Part shown: piece after piece, positions 1-7,933 of the stretch
Layout: each line of letters begins with the position of its first letter
How positions within the stretch are numbered: the stretch's first letter is position 1
From: Flavobacteriia bacterium
Lineage (GTDB): Bacteria; Bacteroidota; Bacteroidia; Flavobacteriales_D; Crocinitomicaceae
Reading direction: 5' to 3'
DNA: 64,000 nt
NCBI GenBank assembly: GCA_947462925.1
Contig: CANHQP010000012.1
Location: 1-64,000 of the forward strand
The notes under the pieces: model-generated
Told to the model about the DNA's origin: nothing
The model's database searches: none
What the model saw: only the letters and a program-made list of their open reading frames with translations
Translations under genes and position numbers: made by a program

Positions 1-25
1 AAAGTCTCAAAAGTCTTACCGTTTT

Positions 26-135
<110 letters not shown>

Positions 136-141
136 TTTTAT

Positions 142-178
142 AAATCCCGTACAGTAAATTGTACGGGATTTTTTTTTA
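142..178 (+). terminator. rho-independent terminator of the rRNA operon
   Basis: An 11-bp perfect stem (AAATCCCGTAC at 142-152, GTACGGGATTT at 161-171) with an 8-base loop runs straight into a T tract. It lies six bases after the 5S gene, so it most likely ends the rRNA operon. Confidence 0.92.
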
Positions 179-241
179 CCCATTATTTTTTTGAAAATCA
201 AAACGACGTCGCTTCTATGTGCAAACGAATCTTGTTTATAC

Positions 242-249
242 TATCTTTG
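242..249 (+). promoter_or_regulatory. -7 promoter element of the pseudouridine synthase gene
   Basis: TATCTTTG matches the Bacteroidota -7 consensus TAnnTTTG exactly and ends only four bases before the ATG at 254, so the mRNA would be leaderless or nearly so. No clear -33 TTTG is seen at the usual spacing. Confidence 0.6.
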
Positions 250-253
250 AAGC

Positions 254-1141
254 ATGATAATTATTGCAACTCATAACGTTTTAAGTATTTCTGAAAGACA
301 ACGACTTTCTGATTATTTGATAGGCAAATTTGAAGAAATTCCAACCAGAAAAGGAATCAAAAAAGCCATTTTGAATAATCAGGTTTTAGTAAATGATAAA
401 CTTGGAATTACTGCTCAATGGGTAAATTTAGGGGACAATATTCAATTGATTGAAAAAAAATCAACGCCACCACAGGATTTTGATATAGATCTTGAAATCC
501 CATTTGAAGATGATTTTCTTGCAGTCGTTGTTAAACCAGCAGGAATTCCAGTTAGCGGCAATCTTTTTAAAACTCTATACAATGCTTTAGGAGAAAATTT
601 GAAACAATCTTCACAGCAAGATAAACTCAGATGGCCATTACCAATTCATCGCTTAGATACTGCAACTTCTGGTTTAGTGATTATCGCGAAAACACATTCT
701 GTGCGCGTTGAATTGGGTAGGATGTTGGAACATAAAACTATTCAAAAAAGATATCGAGCAATTCTCCAAGGAACATTAATAGGAAAGGGAATTATTGAAT
801 CTCCCATTAGAGAAAAAACTGCGGTTTCAAAATTTGAAGTTGTTGAAAATATCACAACCTTGAAGGATACATCTTTAACGCTTGTTGACTTTTATCCCAT
901 CACCGGTCGTACGCATCAATTAAGAATTCACGCAAGTTCTATTGGACATCCAATTGTTGGAGATAAATTGTATAAAGAAGATACTGCCATGAAAACCGAT
1001 AAAGGACTTTTTCTTTGTGCAGTCGAAGTTCAATTTATACATCCAGTAACCCAAGAACTTTTAAAAGTTGAAATTGCTCAACCGGCTAAATTTGAAAGTT
1101 ATCTCGAAAGAGAAAAACGCCGTGTAAAAAAGTATAGTTGA
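254..1141 (+). CDS. RluA-family RNA pseudouridine synthase
   Basis: Isomerises specific uridines in structured RNA (rRNA or tRNA) to pseudouridine in the cytoplasm. An S4-like RNA-binding region lies at about residues 15-65, followed by the RluA catalytic domain. The signature IHRLDTATSGL is at 131-141, with the catalytic Asp at D135; a second core block (GRTHQLRIHA) lies near residue 218. At 295 residues it is slightly short but complete for the family. The start is fixed by the promoter element that ends four bases upstream. It ends exactly where the convergent decarboxylase gene ends. The target uridine (RluA-, RluC- or RluD-type) cannot be told from sequence alone. Confidence 0.92.
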   Translation: MIIIATHNVLSISERQRLSDYLIGKFEEIPTRKGIKKAILNNQVLVNDKLGITAQWVNLGDNIQLIEKKSTPPQDFDIDLEIPFEDDFLAVVVKPAGIPVSGNLFKTLYNALGENLKQSSQQDKLRWPLPIHRLDTATSGLVIIAKTHSVRVELGRMLEHKTIQKRYRAILQGTLIGKGIIESPIREKTAVSKFEVVENITTLKDTSLTLVDFYPITGRTHQLRIHASSIGHPIVGDKLYKEDTAMKTDKGLFLCAVEVQFIHPVTQELLKVEIAQPAKFESYLEREKRRVKKYS

Positions 1142-2149
1142 TTATAGGAATAATTTCTTGTCTAATTTCAACCATTCCAAAGTTGCATTTGCGAACAAAT
1201 CTTCTTGCACTTGGGGAGACAAATCACTTTCTTCAATAAATTTACCGATTTCTAAATCTCCCAAAGGAAATGGATAGTCTGTACCAAAACAAATCTTTGA
1301 ACTGCCTTGCATCTTTAAAAGATATTTAAGCAAATCGATATCGTGCGTAATACTATCGACCCAAAATTTACCAACGTAATCTCTAGGATTAATAGGATTG
1401 TCTATCGCAACTAAATCAGGTCTGCAATTAAATCCATGTTCTACACGTCCTAAGGTGGTCAAAAATGAACCTCCAGCGTGTGAAAAACAAACACGAAGAT
1501 TCGGCAACCTTTCCAATATTCCTCCAAAAATCATTGAACAAGCCGCTCTAGAAGTTTCTGCTGGCATTCCAACCAACCAAGGCAACCAATATTTTCTCAT
1601 ACTGTCTTCGCCCATCATTTGCCAAGGATGAACCATCACTGCCATTCCTAATCGCTCGCAAGCTTCAAAAATCGGGAAAAATTCTGGCTCATTTAAGTTT
1701 TTATCATTGATGTTACTTCCAATTTGAATTCCAACCAATCCGATAGATTTACATCTTTCCAATTCTTGAATAGCTAACTCAGTATCTTGCATCGGAATCG
1801 TACCTAAACCAATGTAGTTTTTTGGATATTTCGCAACTAAATCCGCAATGTGATCATTTAAAAATTCGGAAATCTCTAAACCATCTTTTGCTTTTGCCCA
1901 ATAAGAAAATAGCACTGGAATAGTACAAACAACTTGAGTTTGCGTTGCAAAATTTTGATATTCCTCAACTCGAATGTTTTCGTCCCAACAGTTTTCAATA
2001 ATGCGTCTAAAAAACTTTCCTCCTTGCATCATGTCTGCTGATTTATCTTCATTGTGATTCAAAAAGATAAAGTCACCATATCCAAACTTTTTTGTCCAAT
2101 CTGGTAAGTGTTTTGGGATGATGTGGGAGTGCATATCGATTTTAAGCAT
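1142..2149 (-). CDS. amidohydrolase, 2-amino-3-carboxymuconate-6-semialdehyde decarboxylase (ACMSD) type
   Basis: Predicted metal-dependent decarboxylase of the ACMSD family, which diverts the kynurenine/tryptophan degradation intermediate ACMS toward 2-aminomuconate semialdehyde. The metal site is intact: HxH at H7/H9 in KIDMHSH, H174 in VMVHPW, H224 in FSHAGG and D291 in GTDYPFP, all at spacings typical of ACMSD. An ATG ten codons further upstream is open, but a -7-like element (2167-2174) lies between the two ATGs and the family starts at M-x-K-I-D-x-H-x-H, so 2149 is preferred. No other kynurenine-pathway gene is nearby. A related amidohydrolase decarboxylase with another substrate is possible. 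Confidence 0.85.
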   Translation of the reverse strand: MLKIDMHSHIIPKHLPDWTKKFGYGDFIFLNHNEDKSADMMQGGKFFRRIIENCWDENIRVEEYQNFATQTQVVCTIPVLFSYWAKAKDGLEISEFLNDHIADLVAKYPKNYIGLGTIPMQDTELAIQELERCKSIGLVGIQIGSNINDKNLNEPEFFPIFEACERLGMAVMVHPWQMMGEDSMRKYWLPWLVGMPAETSRAACSMIFGGILERLPNLRVCFSHAGGSFLTTLGRVEHGFNCRPDLVAIDNPINPRDYVGKFWVDSITHDIDLLKYLLKMQGSSKICFGTDYPFPLGDLEIGKFIEESDLSPQVQEDLFANATLEWLKLDKKLFL

Positions 2150-2166
2150 AGCAATTAGTTTTTGCG

Positions 2167-2174
2167 CGAAGATA
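2167..2174 (-). promoter_or_regulatory. -7-like promoter element for the ACMSD-type gene
   Basis: On the minus strand the sequence reads TATCTTCG, one mismatch from TAnnTTTG, and ends 17 bases before the ATG at 2149. It supports that start over the ATG at 2179. Confidence 0.45.
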
Positions 2175-2241
2175 AGCATTTGTTAGTTTATTCCCTGCAT
2201 TTAATTCGTCTTTGAGATTGATTCTACTTCGCTACTTTTCG

Positions 2242-2249
2242 TATCTTTG
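2242..2249 (+). promoter_or_regulatory. -7 promoter element of hisS
   Basis: TATCTTTG, an exact TAnnTTTG match, ends 14 bases before the first ATG of hisS. A TTG at 2218-2220 may be the -33 element, at a slightly long spacing of 21 bases. Confidence 0.6.
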
Positions 2250-2263
2250 CAACCTAAAATTCA

Positions 2264-3643
2264 ATGCAAATGGCGCAGAAACCATCGATTCCTAAAGGAA
2301 CCAGAGATTTTTTACCAAAAGAAGTAGCTCGAAGATCTTATATTTTTGATACAATTAGAAACGTGTTCAAAAAATATGGTTTTTCACCCATTGAAACCCC
2401 TTCGTTTGAATTATCACAAACGCTTTTGGGGAAATATGGAGAAGAAGGAGATCGTTTGATTTTTAGAATCCTAAATTCAGGAGAAAAACTAAAGAAAGCG
2501 GATCTGGATGCTTTGGCAAGCGAAAACTTACCTCGATTTGCAAATTCTTTGGCTGAAAAAGCGTTGCGTTACGACTTAACAGTTCCTTTTGCACGTTTTG
2601 TTGTGCAACATCAGAATGAAATTTCATTTCCTTTCAAAAGATATCAAATTCAGCCAGTTTGGAGAGCAGATCGTCCGCAACACGGTAGATACCAAGAATT
2701 TTATCAATGTGATGCAGATGTAGTAGGAAGTAAATCTTTGCTTTATGAAGTTGATTTCGTGCAAATTTTCGACGAAGTTTTGACCTCTTTCCAAATTCCA
2801 AGCTTTACCATCTTAATCAATAATCGCAAAATATTGTCTGGAATCGCAGAGGTTTCTGGTCAACAAGATAAATTGATCGAGATCACAGTTGCTATCGATA
2901 AATTGGACAAAATCGGTCAGGAAGGCGTTGAAAAAGAATTGCTTGAAAAGGGAATTTCTGAATCAGCGATTGAAATCATTCGTCCACTTTTCAATTTAAC
3001 GGGAAACAATGAGGAAAACCTGGTTCAAATGTCTCAGTTTTTAGCATCTAGCGAAATAGGCTTGAAAGGAATCGAAGAATTGAAATTCGTACTTGACCAA
3101 ACAATTGAATTAGGATTAGAAAAAGCAGAATTGAAATTTGACGTCACCTTAGCAAGAGGTTTGAATTATTACACAGGTGCCATTTTTGAAGTCAAAGTAA
3201 ACGACATCAAAATGGGAAGTATTTGCGGCGGTGGAAGATATGACGACTTAACTGGATTATTCGGCATGCCTGATGTTTCCGGTGTTGGAATTTCTTTCGG
3301 TGCTGATCGCATTTATGATGTGCTGACTGAATTAGAATTGTTTCCAACTGATACAGACAAAGGATTGAAATTGTTGTTTGTGAACTTTGGAGAAAAGGAA
3401 CAATTGCACTGCATGAAATTGGTCAAAGAAATTCGTCAAAATGGAATTGATTGTGAGTTGTATCCGACAGCTGCGAAAATGCAAAAGCAAATGAAATATG
3501 CAAATGATATTCGTGTTCAATATGTGGCATTAGTTGGCGAAAATGAAATGAATGAAAACCTGATTCAATTGAAAAATATGGAGTCAGGCGAACAAGAAGA
3601 AATGAGTTTAGAAGAGGTGATTTTTCACCTTGGTCAAAAATAG
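2264..3643 (+). CDS. hisS: histidine--tRNA ligase
   Basis: Class II aminoacyl-tRNA synthetase that charges tRNA-His with histidine. Recognisable parts are the N-terminal KGTRDFLP block (11-18), motif 2 around [20 protein letters not shown] (127-146), the HisA histidine-binding motif [10 protein letters not shown] (296-305), GGGRYDDL (322-329), motif 3 [11 protein letters not shown] (340-350), and a C-terminal anticodon-binding domain from about 365. At 459 residues it is somewhat longer than the roughly 420-residue E. coli type, as is common in Bacteroidota. Translation may start at ATG 2264 or at ATG 2270 two codons later. hutH follows 47 bases downstream on the same strand with no visible terminator between. 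Confidence 0.97.
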   Translation: MQMAQKPSIPKGTRDFLPKEVARRSYIFDTIRNVFKKYGFSPIETPSFELSQTLLGKYGEEGDRLIFRILNSGEKLKKADLDALASENLPRFANSLAEKALRYDLTVPFARFVVQHQNEISFPFKRYQIQPVWRADRPQHGRYQEFYQCDADVVGSKSLLYEVDFVQIFDEVLTSFQIPSFTILINNRKILSGIAEVSGQQDKLIEITVAIDKLDKIGQEGVEKELLEKGISESAIEIIRPLFNLTGNNEENLVQMSQFLASSEIGLKGIEELKFVLDQTIELGLEKAELKFDVTLARGLNYYTGAIFEVKVNDIKMGSICGGGRYDDLTGLFGMPDVSGVGISFGADRIYDVLTELELFPTDTDKGLKLLFVNFGEKEQLHCMKLVKEIRQNGIDCELYPTAAKMQKQMKYANDIRVQYVALVGENEMNENLIQLKNMESGEQEEMSLEEVIFHLGQK

Positions 3644-3690
3644 TTGCGAGTTGATTCAAATTATCAACAGCAAATAAAAAGCATTACACT

Positions 3691-5181
3691 ATGAGTACAT
3701 TTACGATTACAAGCGAGTGGATTTCATTGGAAACACTTGAACACATTTTAGACAATAACTTGAAATTAGAATTGTCTGAAAATTCGAAAAAGCAAATATT
3801 GAATTGCCGTCAGTATTTAGATGACGTCATGAAAAATGAAGATAGAATTATCTATGGAATCAATACAGGTTTTGGATCGTTGTGTGATACTGTAATTCCG
3901 AAGTCGGATTTAGAACAATTGCAAACTAATCTCGTGCTTTCACATGCATGTGGTGCAGGAGAAGAAGTCCCTTTACATTTGGTTAAACGCATGTTATTAT
4001 TGAAAGTGTTGGGACTTTCACACGGTCATTCTGGTGTACAACTTGAAACTGTTGAGCGATTGATATTCTTTTTTAACAACGAAATTCTTCCGGTTGTTTA
4101 TCAACAAGGAAGTTTGGGCGCATCTGGTGATTTGGCTCCATTGGCACATCTTTCTTTGCCATTGATTGGTGAAGGAGAAGTTTATTTTGAAGGTTCGAAA
4201 ATCGCTGGAAAAGACTTGGTGCAAAAATTCAATATCAAACCTATTGTTTTGCAATCTAAAGAAGGTTTGGCTTTGTTGAATGGAACGCAATTCATGAGTA
4301 GTTATGGTTCATACGCTGTTGCTGCCTCACGTAAATTATGGAAGCAGTTTAACCAGGTGGCGGCGATTTCTTTGGAAGGTTATGACGGCAGAATTGAACC
4401 TTTCAGTGTATCTGTTAATGAAATTCGCAAGCAAAAAGGACAAATCAAAACTGCAGAAATCATGCGTGGTTTATTGGCAGGAAGTGAAATTGTCGCGCAA
4501 GTAAAAGCGCATGTGCAAGATCCTTATTCTTTCCGTTGCATTCCGCAAGTACACGGTGCAAGTTATGATGCAATCGAATATTCTGCAGGAATCATTGAAA
4601 ATGAAATCAATGCAGTAACGGATAACCCAACGGTTTTTCCAGACGAGGACTTGGTTGTTTCAGCGGGAAATTTTCACGGTCAACCTTTGGCGATTACGAT
4701 GGATTTCTTGGCAATTGCCATGGCTGAAATGGGTTCTATTTCTGAACGAAGAGTGTATAAATTGATTTCAGGAACAAGGGGTTTGCCAGCATTTTTAGTC
4801 GCTAAACCTGGATTGAATTCTGGTTTCATGATACCACAATATACTGCCGCATCTATTGTCAGTCAAAACAAACAATTGTGTATGCCAGCAAGTGTTGATA
4901 CGATTGATTCATCGAATGGCCAAGAAGATCACGTGAGTATGGGTTCAAATGCAGGAACAAAATTATACCGAGTACTTGAAAATTGTTTCACGATTCAAGG
5001 AATTGAATTAATGAATGCTTGTCAAGCGATTGAATTTAGAAAACCTTTGAAAACCAGTAGTCAATTACAAGAAATAATTACTGAATATCGAAAAATTGTT
5101 CCTTACTTTGAACAAGATTGTTACCTTCATCCGCACATAAGTGCAAGTAAATCGTTTGTTAAAACCGCATCATGGAAATAG
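3691..5181 (+). CDS. hutH: histidine ammonia-lyase
   Basis: Deaminates L-histidine to trans-urocanate, the first step of histidine degradation. The MIO prosthetic group forms from Ala144-Ser145-Gly146 in GSLGASGDLAPLAHL. The catalytic Tyr is Y56 (YGINTGFG), and the SH pair at 84-85 (LVLSHACG) is the HAL-type selectivity residue set rather than the Phe/Tyr-lyase type. The 496-residue length is normal. Spacing and strand suggest read-through from hisS; no exact -7 element is seen in the 47-base gap. No hutU, hutI or hutG is nearby. The stop overlaps the next gene by 10 bases. Confidence 0.95.
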   Translation: MSTFTITSEWISLETLEHILDNNLKLELSENSKKQILNCRQYLDDVMKNEDRIIYGINTGFGSLCDTVIPKSDLEQLQTNLVLSHACGAGEEVPLHLVKRMLLLKVLGLSHGHSGVQLETVERLIFFFNNEILPVVYQQGSLGASGDLAPLAHLSLPLIGEGEVYFEGSKIAGKDLVQKFNIKPIVLQSKEGLALLNGTQFMSSYGSYAVAASRKLWKQFNQVAAISLEGYDGRIEPFSVSVNEIRKQKGQIKTAEIMRGLLAGSEIVAQVKAHVQDPYSFRCIPQVHGASYDAIEYSAGIIENEINAVTDNPTVFPDEDLVVSAGNFHGQPLAITMDFLAIAMAEMGSISERRVYKLISGTRGLPAFLVAKPGLNSGFMIPQYTAASIVSQNKQLCMPASVDTIDSSNGQEDHVSMGSNAGTKLYRVLENCFTIQGIELMNACQAIEFRKPLKTSSQLQEIITEYRKIVPYFEQDCYLHPHISASKSFVKTASWK

Positions 5182-5678
5182 AGAATCAGAATGAACCTGT
5201 GATGAAACGACCAACTTTTTTAGTTGTACTTTCGGTATTTAGCTTAATTTCTATTTCATCAGGTTTATTGAGTAGCATTTTAGGATTGATTTCAGGCCCA
5301 TTGCAAGAATATCAAGTTGATGAGATCATTGCTCAAAATATGTCTGGAGTAACCCAATTACAAGAAATGGGAGAAGTGTATTGGTCGGAAATTACATTGA
5401 AAATCTTAAATCTCATTAAATATACAAACGCTAATTTCTATATGGATCGATTGATTAACTTCGGTGCATATGCTATTGGTTTAAACGGTGTCATTTTTAT
5501 GTGGAAAGGCAGAAAATTAGGTTTTCATTTGTACATAGTTTATAATTTAATTGCGTTAATAAGCATTTACGCGAGCGCTCCGGCCAGCGAAATTCCTAGT
5601 TTTTATTTTATCCTATTTGGAATTATTTCTTCGCTCTTCATTTTCATGTACAGCCGAAATTTAAGATTCATGAAATAA
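5172..5678 (+). CDS. hypothetical four-helix membrane protein
   Basis: A 168-residue protein with no recognised family. Hydrophobic segments at about residues 17-42, 93-110, 118-136 and 142-160 suggest four transmembrane helices; a 50-residue polar stretch after the first would form a loop. Its ATG lies inside the end of hutH (10-base overlap), so it is probably translationally coupled to hutH. A link to histidine use is possible but is based on position only. Confidence 0.8.
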   Translation: MEIENQNEPVMKRPTFLVVLSVFSLISISSGLLSSILGLISGPLQEYQVDEIIAQNMSGVTQLQEMGEVYWSEITLKILNLIKYTNANFYMDRLINFGAYAIGLNGVIFMWKGRKLGFHLYIVYNLIALISIYASAPASEIPSFYFILFGIISSLFIFMYSRNLRFMK

Positions 5679-5696
5679 TCTACTTCTGTAGATTAT
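5675..5696. terminator. AT-rich hairpin between convergent genes
   Basis: A 9-bp perfect inverted repeat (ATAATCTAC / GTAGATTAT) with a TTCT loop straddles the stop codon at 5676-5678 and separates the hutH-side genes from the convergent dehydratase gene. There is no strong T tract on either side, so termination is only suggested. Confidence 0.4.
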
Positions 5697-5699
5697 AAA

Positions 5700-5972
5700 C
5701 TATAACAAATCAATTTCCTGCGCGAGTTGTAAATCCAATTCTGTTACCGCGTTTTGATCATGAGTTTCTAAGCTAATATGTACTTTGTTGTAGGTATTTG
5801 TCCATGTAGGATGGTGGTTCATCTTGTCACAAATCATTGCTACCTTGGTCATGAAATCAAAAGCGGTTTTGAAATCTACAAATTGAAAAGTCTTTTCAAT
5901 CGAATTGTCTTTTAATTTCCATGAAATCAACTTTTCTGAAATCTCTTCGGTACTTATTATTCTTGCTTTCAT
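5700..5972 (-). CDS. pterin-4a-carbinolamine dehydratase
   Basis: Small cytoplasmic enzyme that dehydrates 4a-hydroxytetrahydropterin, regenerating the cofactor of aromatic amino-acid hydroxylases. The family signature HHPTWTNTYNKV with following LETHD lies at about residues 52-71, and the conserved C-terminal T-x-x-D-x-x-LA ending is present (TELDLQLAQ). At 90 residues it has the standard length. No phenylalanine hydroxylase is visible in the window, so its partner must be elsewhere or its role is in other pterin chemistry. Confidence 0.93.
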   Translation of the reverse strand: MKARIISTEEISEKLISWKLKDNSIEKTFQFVDFKTAFDFMTKVAMICDKMNHHPTWTNTYNKVHISLETHDQNAVTELDLQLAQEIDLL

Positions 5973-6076
5973 CTCTTTTTATTTTAAAGGTACTTTTTAT
6001 TGATTTAGCTTTTACTTGAACGCAAAAAAGAACTTCTTTTTTATATGTTTTTAGCGAAAGTTGTTACTTTTAGTTT

Positions 6077-6667
6077 TTGTTGCATTTAAACTACAAAAGA
6101 TCGAAATTGTTTAGTAAAAAGAAAAATAAAAGTGTCTATTCTGAAAGTGAATTGATCGAACTTTCAAAAAGCAATCAGCAATATTTTGGTGCGCTTTACG
6201 AAAATTATTTTGATACCATTTTTCGATTTGTTTTCAAACGTTTGGGCGGCGATGAAACTGTTTCTGGAGACCTGACCCAACAAACTTTCATGAAGGCAAT
6301 GGTCAATATTCAAAAATATGAAGATCGCGGTTTTCCATTTAGTTCTTGGCTTTTTAGAATTGCTCAAAACGAAGTCAATTTATATTTCAGGAGTCAAAAG
6401 AACAACAAAACAATTGACATTAATGAAAATCAATTAAAATCGGTTTTTGAAGAAATGGATGTGTCTTCAAACATGAGTCTCGAAAATCAAGAAAAACTCA
6501 TTCAATGCATCAATAGTTTAGAGCCTGATCAAATGGATTTAATTGAATTGCGTTTTTTTCAAGATATGAGTTTCAAAGAAATTGGTGATATTTATGATAT
6601 TTCTGAGGCCAACGCAAAAATGCGCATTTATCGTTTGTTGGAAAAGATTCAAAAAAATTGGAAGTAA
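6077..6667 (+). CDS. ECF-type RNA polymerase sigma factor
   Basis: Alternative sigma-70-family factor with region 2 (about 45-110, including the LTQQTFMKA block) and region 4 (about 140-193, helix-turn-helix MSFKEIGDIYDISEANAKMR). No additional domain is seen. No ATG lies upstream in frame; the start could be TTG at 6077, 6080 or 6107, the last being better placed for an ECF factor, so the N-terminus is uncertain. A 66-residue single-span protein follows after 3 bases, then PorP/SprF and PorE-like genes. ECF factors such as SigP control T9SS genes in Porphyromonas, so a link to the neighbours is plausible but inferred. Confidence 0.88.
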   Translation: MLHLNYKRSKLFSKKKNKSVYSESELIELSKSNQQYFGALYENYFDTIFRFVFKRLGGDETVSGDLTQQTFMKAMVNIQKYEDRGFPFSSWLFRIAQNEVNLYFRSQKNNKTIDINENQLKSVFEEMDVSSNMSLENQEKLIQCINSLEPDQMDLIELRFFQDMSFKEIGDIYDISEANAKMRIYRLLEKIQKNWK

Positions 6668-6670
6668 AAA

Positions 6671-6871
6671 ATGAGAAAGTTTAAAATCAATACGAATAAA
6701 TCAAATCTTGAACCGACACAGGAACAAATCTTGCGTTACAAGAACTTCAGTGCACTATCTCAAAACCACAAAAAAATATCGAAAAGACCTAAAAAACCGT
6801 TGTATAAAGATCCAAAAATGTTTTTATTCATCATTTTAATCGGACTCATTGCACTTCTTTTATTTAGTTAA
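6671..6871 (+). CDS. small tail-anchored membrane protein downstream of an ECF sigma factor
   Basis: A 66-residue protein: a lysine-rich soluble part (1-49) followed by one hydrophobic helix at 50-66 that ends the chain. It starts 3 bases after the sigma factor stop, so the two are almost certainly one operon. By position it could be a minimal membrane anti-sigma factor, but it lacks any recognisable anti-sigma domain. No homologue is recognised. Confidence 0.7.
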   Translation: MRKFKINTNKSNLEPTQEQILRYKNFSALSQNHKKISKRPKKPLYKDPKMFLFIILIGLIALLLFS

Positions 6872-6931
6872 TTCAATGCTAAAATTGATTTTCAAATGTT
6901 TTTTTATATCTTCATAATCTAAAAACTCGCT

Positions 6932-7933
6932 GTGAAGATTTATTGGTTGCTTTCATTATGTTTATTTGGCGCATTTTCGACATTTGCGCAAGATATTCAT
7001 TGGTCGCAATTTAACGACAATCCAATCTTTCAAAATCCTGCAAATAGTGGGCGATTCAAAGGTGATTATCGAATTCACGGAAATTACAGAGATCAATGGC
7101 GAAGTGTTACCGTTCCATTCAGTACTTTTTCTTTTTCAGGCGATACCAAGTTTGCAAAAATTCCGCAATTAGGTCTTGGAGCACTGTTTTTTCACGATCA
7201 AGCAGGTGATGGTAAGTTCAAAACGATAGAATTGCAAATTTCACCTTCTTACCAAATTAACTTAACCAACGATTCTGTCCACACGCTTCGTGCTGGTTTG
7301 CAAATCGGAATGAACCATCGCCAAGTGAACATGGATAAATTTTCTTTTGATGCGCAATTTGATGGTACAATTTACAATCCTAGTTTACCTACAAACGAAA
7401 TTTTTCAAAATCAAAAGAACACCAATTTTTCTCTTGGAACAGGCTTGGTTTATGAGTGGTTCAAAAGCGAAAGAAAACGCATCAGTGGTGGTTTGGCACT
7501 ATTCAATTTAAACAAACCAAATCAAGGTTTTTTTGGTCAAACTGTTCAACGTGATATGCGCTTAAATCTATTTGCCAAAGGTCAGTTTGAAATCAATTAT
7601 GACTGGGATTTATTGCCTACTTTTCAATTGAATTTCCAAGGAAAGTACAAAGAAATCATATTAGGATCCAGTGCACGATATATTTTAATTGATCGGCTTG
7701 GCGAATACCGTGCAGTTTATTTTGGTGCATTTTACCGCAACAAAGATGCTGGATATTTGACTGCTGGAATGGATTACCAAAACTGGTTTGCTGGTATAAG
7801 TTATGATATCAATTTTTCAAAATTAACACCAGCTAGTAATGTTCGAGGAGGAATTGAATTGAGTGTCCGATATATCATTACCCGTTTCAAACCCAAAAAA
7901 GTACTACACCGAGTATGTCCAGATTTTATATAA
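6932..7933 (+). CDS. PorP/SprF family type IX secretion membrane protein
   Basis: Outer-membrane beta-barrel protein of the PorP/SprF family, which attaches T9SS-associated surface proteins. The start is GTG, giving a signal peptide that ends near residue 20 (FSTFAQ). The family opening DIHWSQFNDNPIFQNPAN follows directly after the signal peptide, then repeated amphipathic strands typical of the roughly 300-340 residue barrels. The last 19 bases overlap the start of the PorE-like gene, a classic PorP/SprF plus OmpA-domain pair. It may serve a dedicated cargo rather than the core gliding or secretion machine. Confidence 0.92.
   Translation: MKIYWLLSLCLFGAFSTFAQDIHWSQFNDNPIFQNPANSGRFKGDYRIHGNYRDQWRSVTVPFSTFSFSGDTKFAKIPQLGLGALFFHDQAGDGKFKTIELQISPSYQINLTNDSVHTLRAGLQIGMNHRQVNMDKFSFDAQFDGTIYNPSLPTNEIFQNQKNTNFSLGTGLVYEWFKSERKRISGGLALFNLNKPNQGFFGQTVQRDMRLNLFAKGQFEINYDWDLLPTFQLNFQGKYKEIILGSSARYILIDRLGEYRAVYFGAFYRNKDAGYLTAGMDYQNWFAGISYDINFSKLTPASNVRGGIELSVRYIITRFKPKKVLHRVCPDFI

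Noticed and set aside
3691-5181. Assignment of the ammonia-lyase as a phenylalanine or tyrosine ammonia-lyase
   Set aside because: The selectivity position carries the Ser-His pair typical of histidine ammonia-lyase and the gene has normal HutH length.
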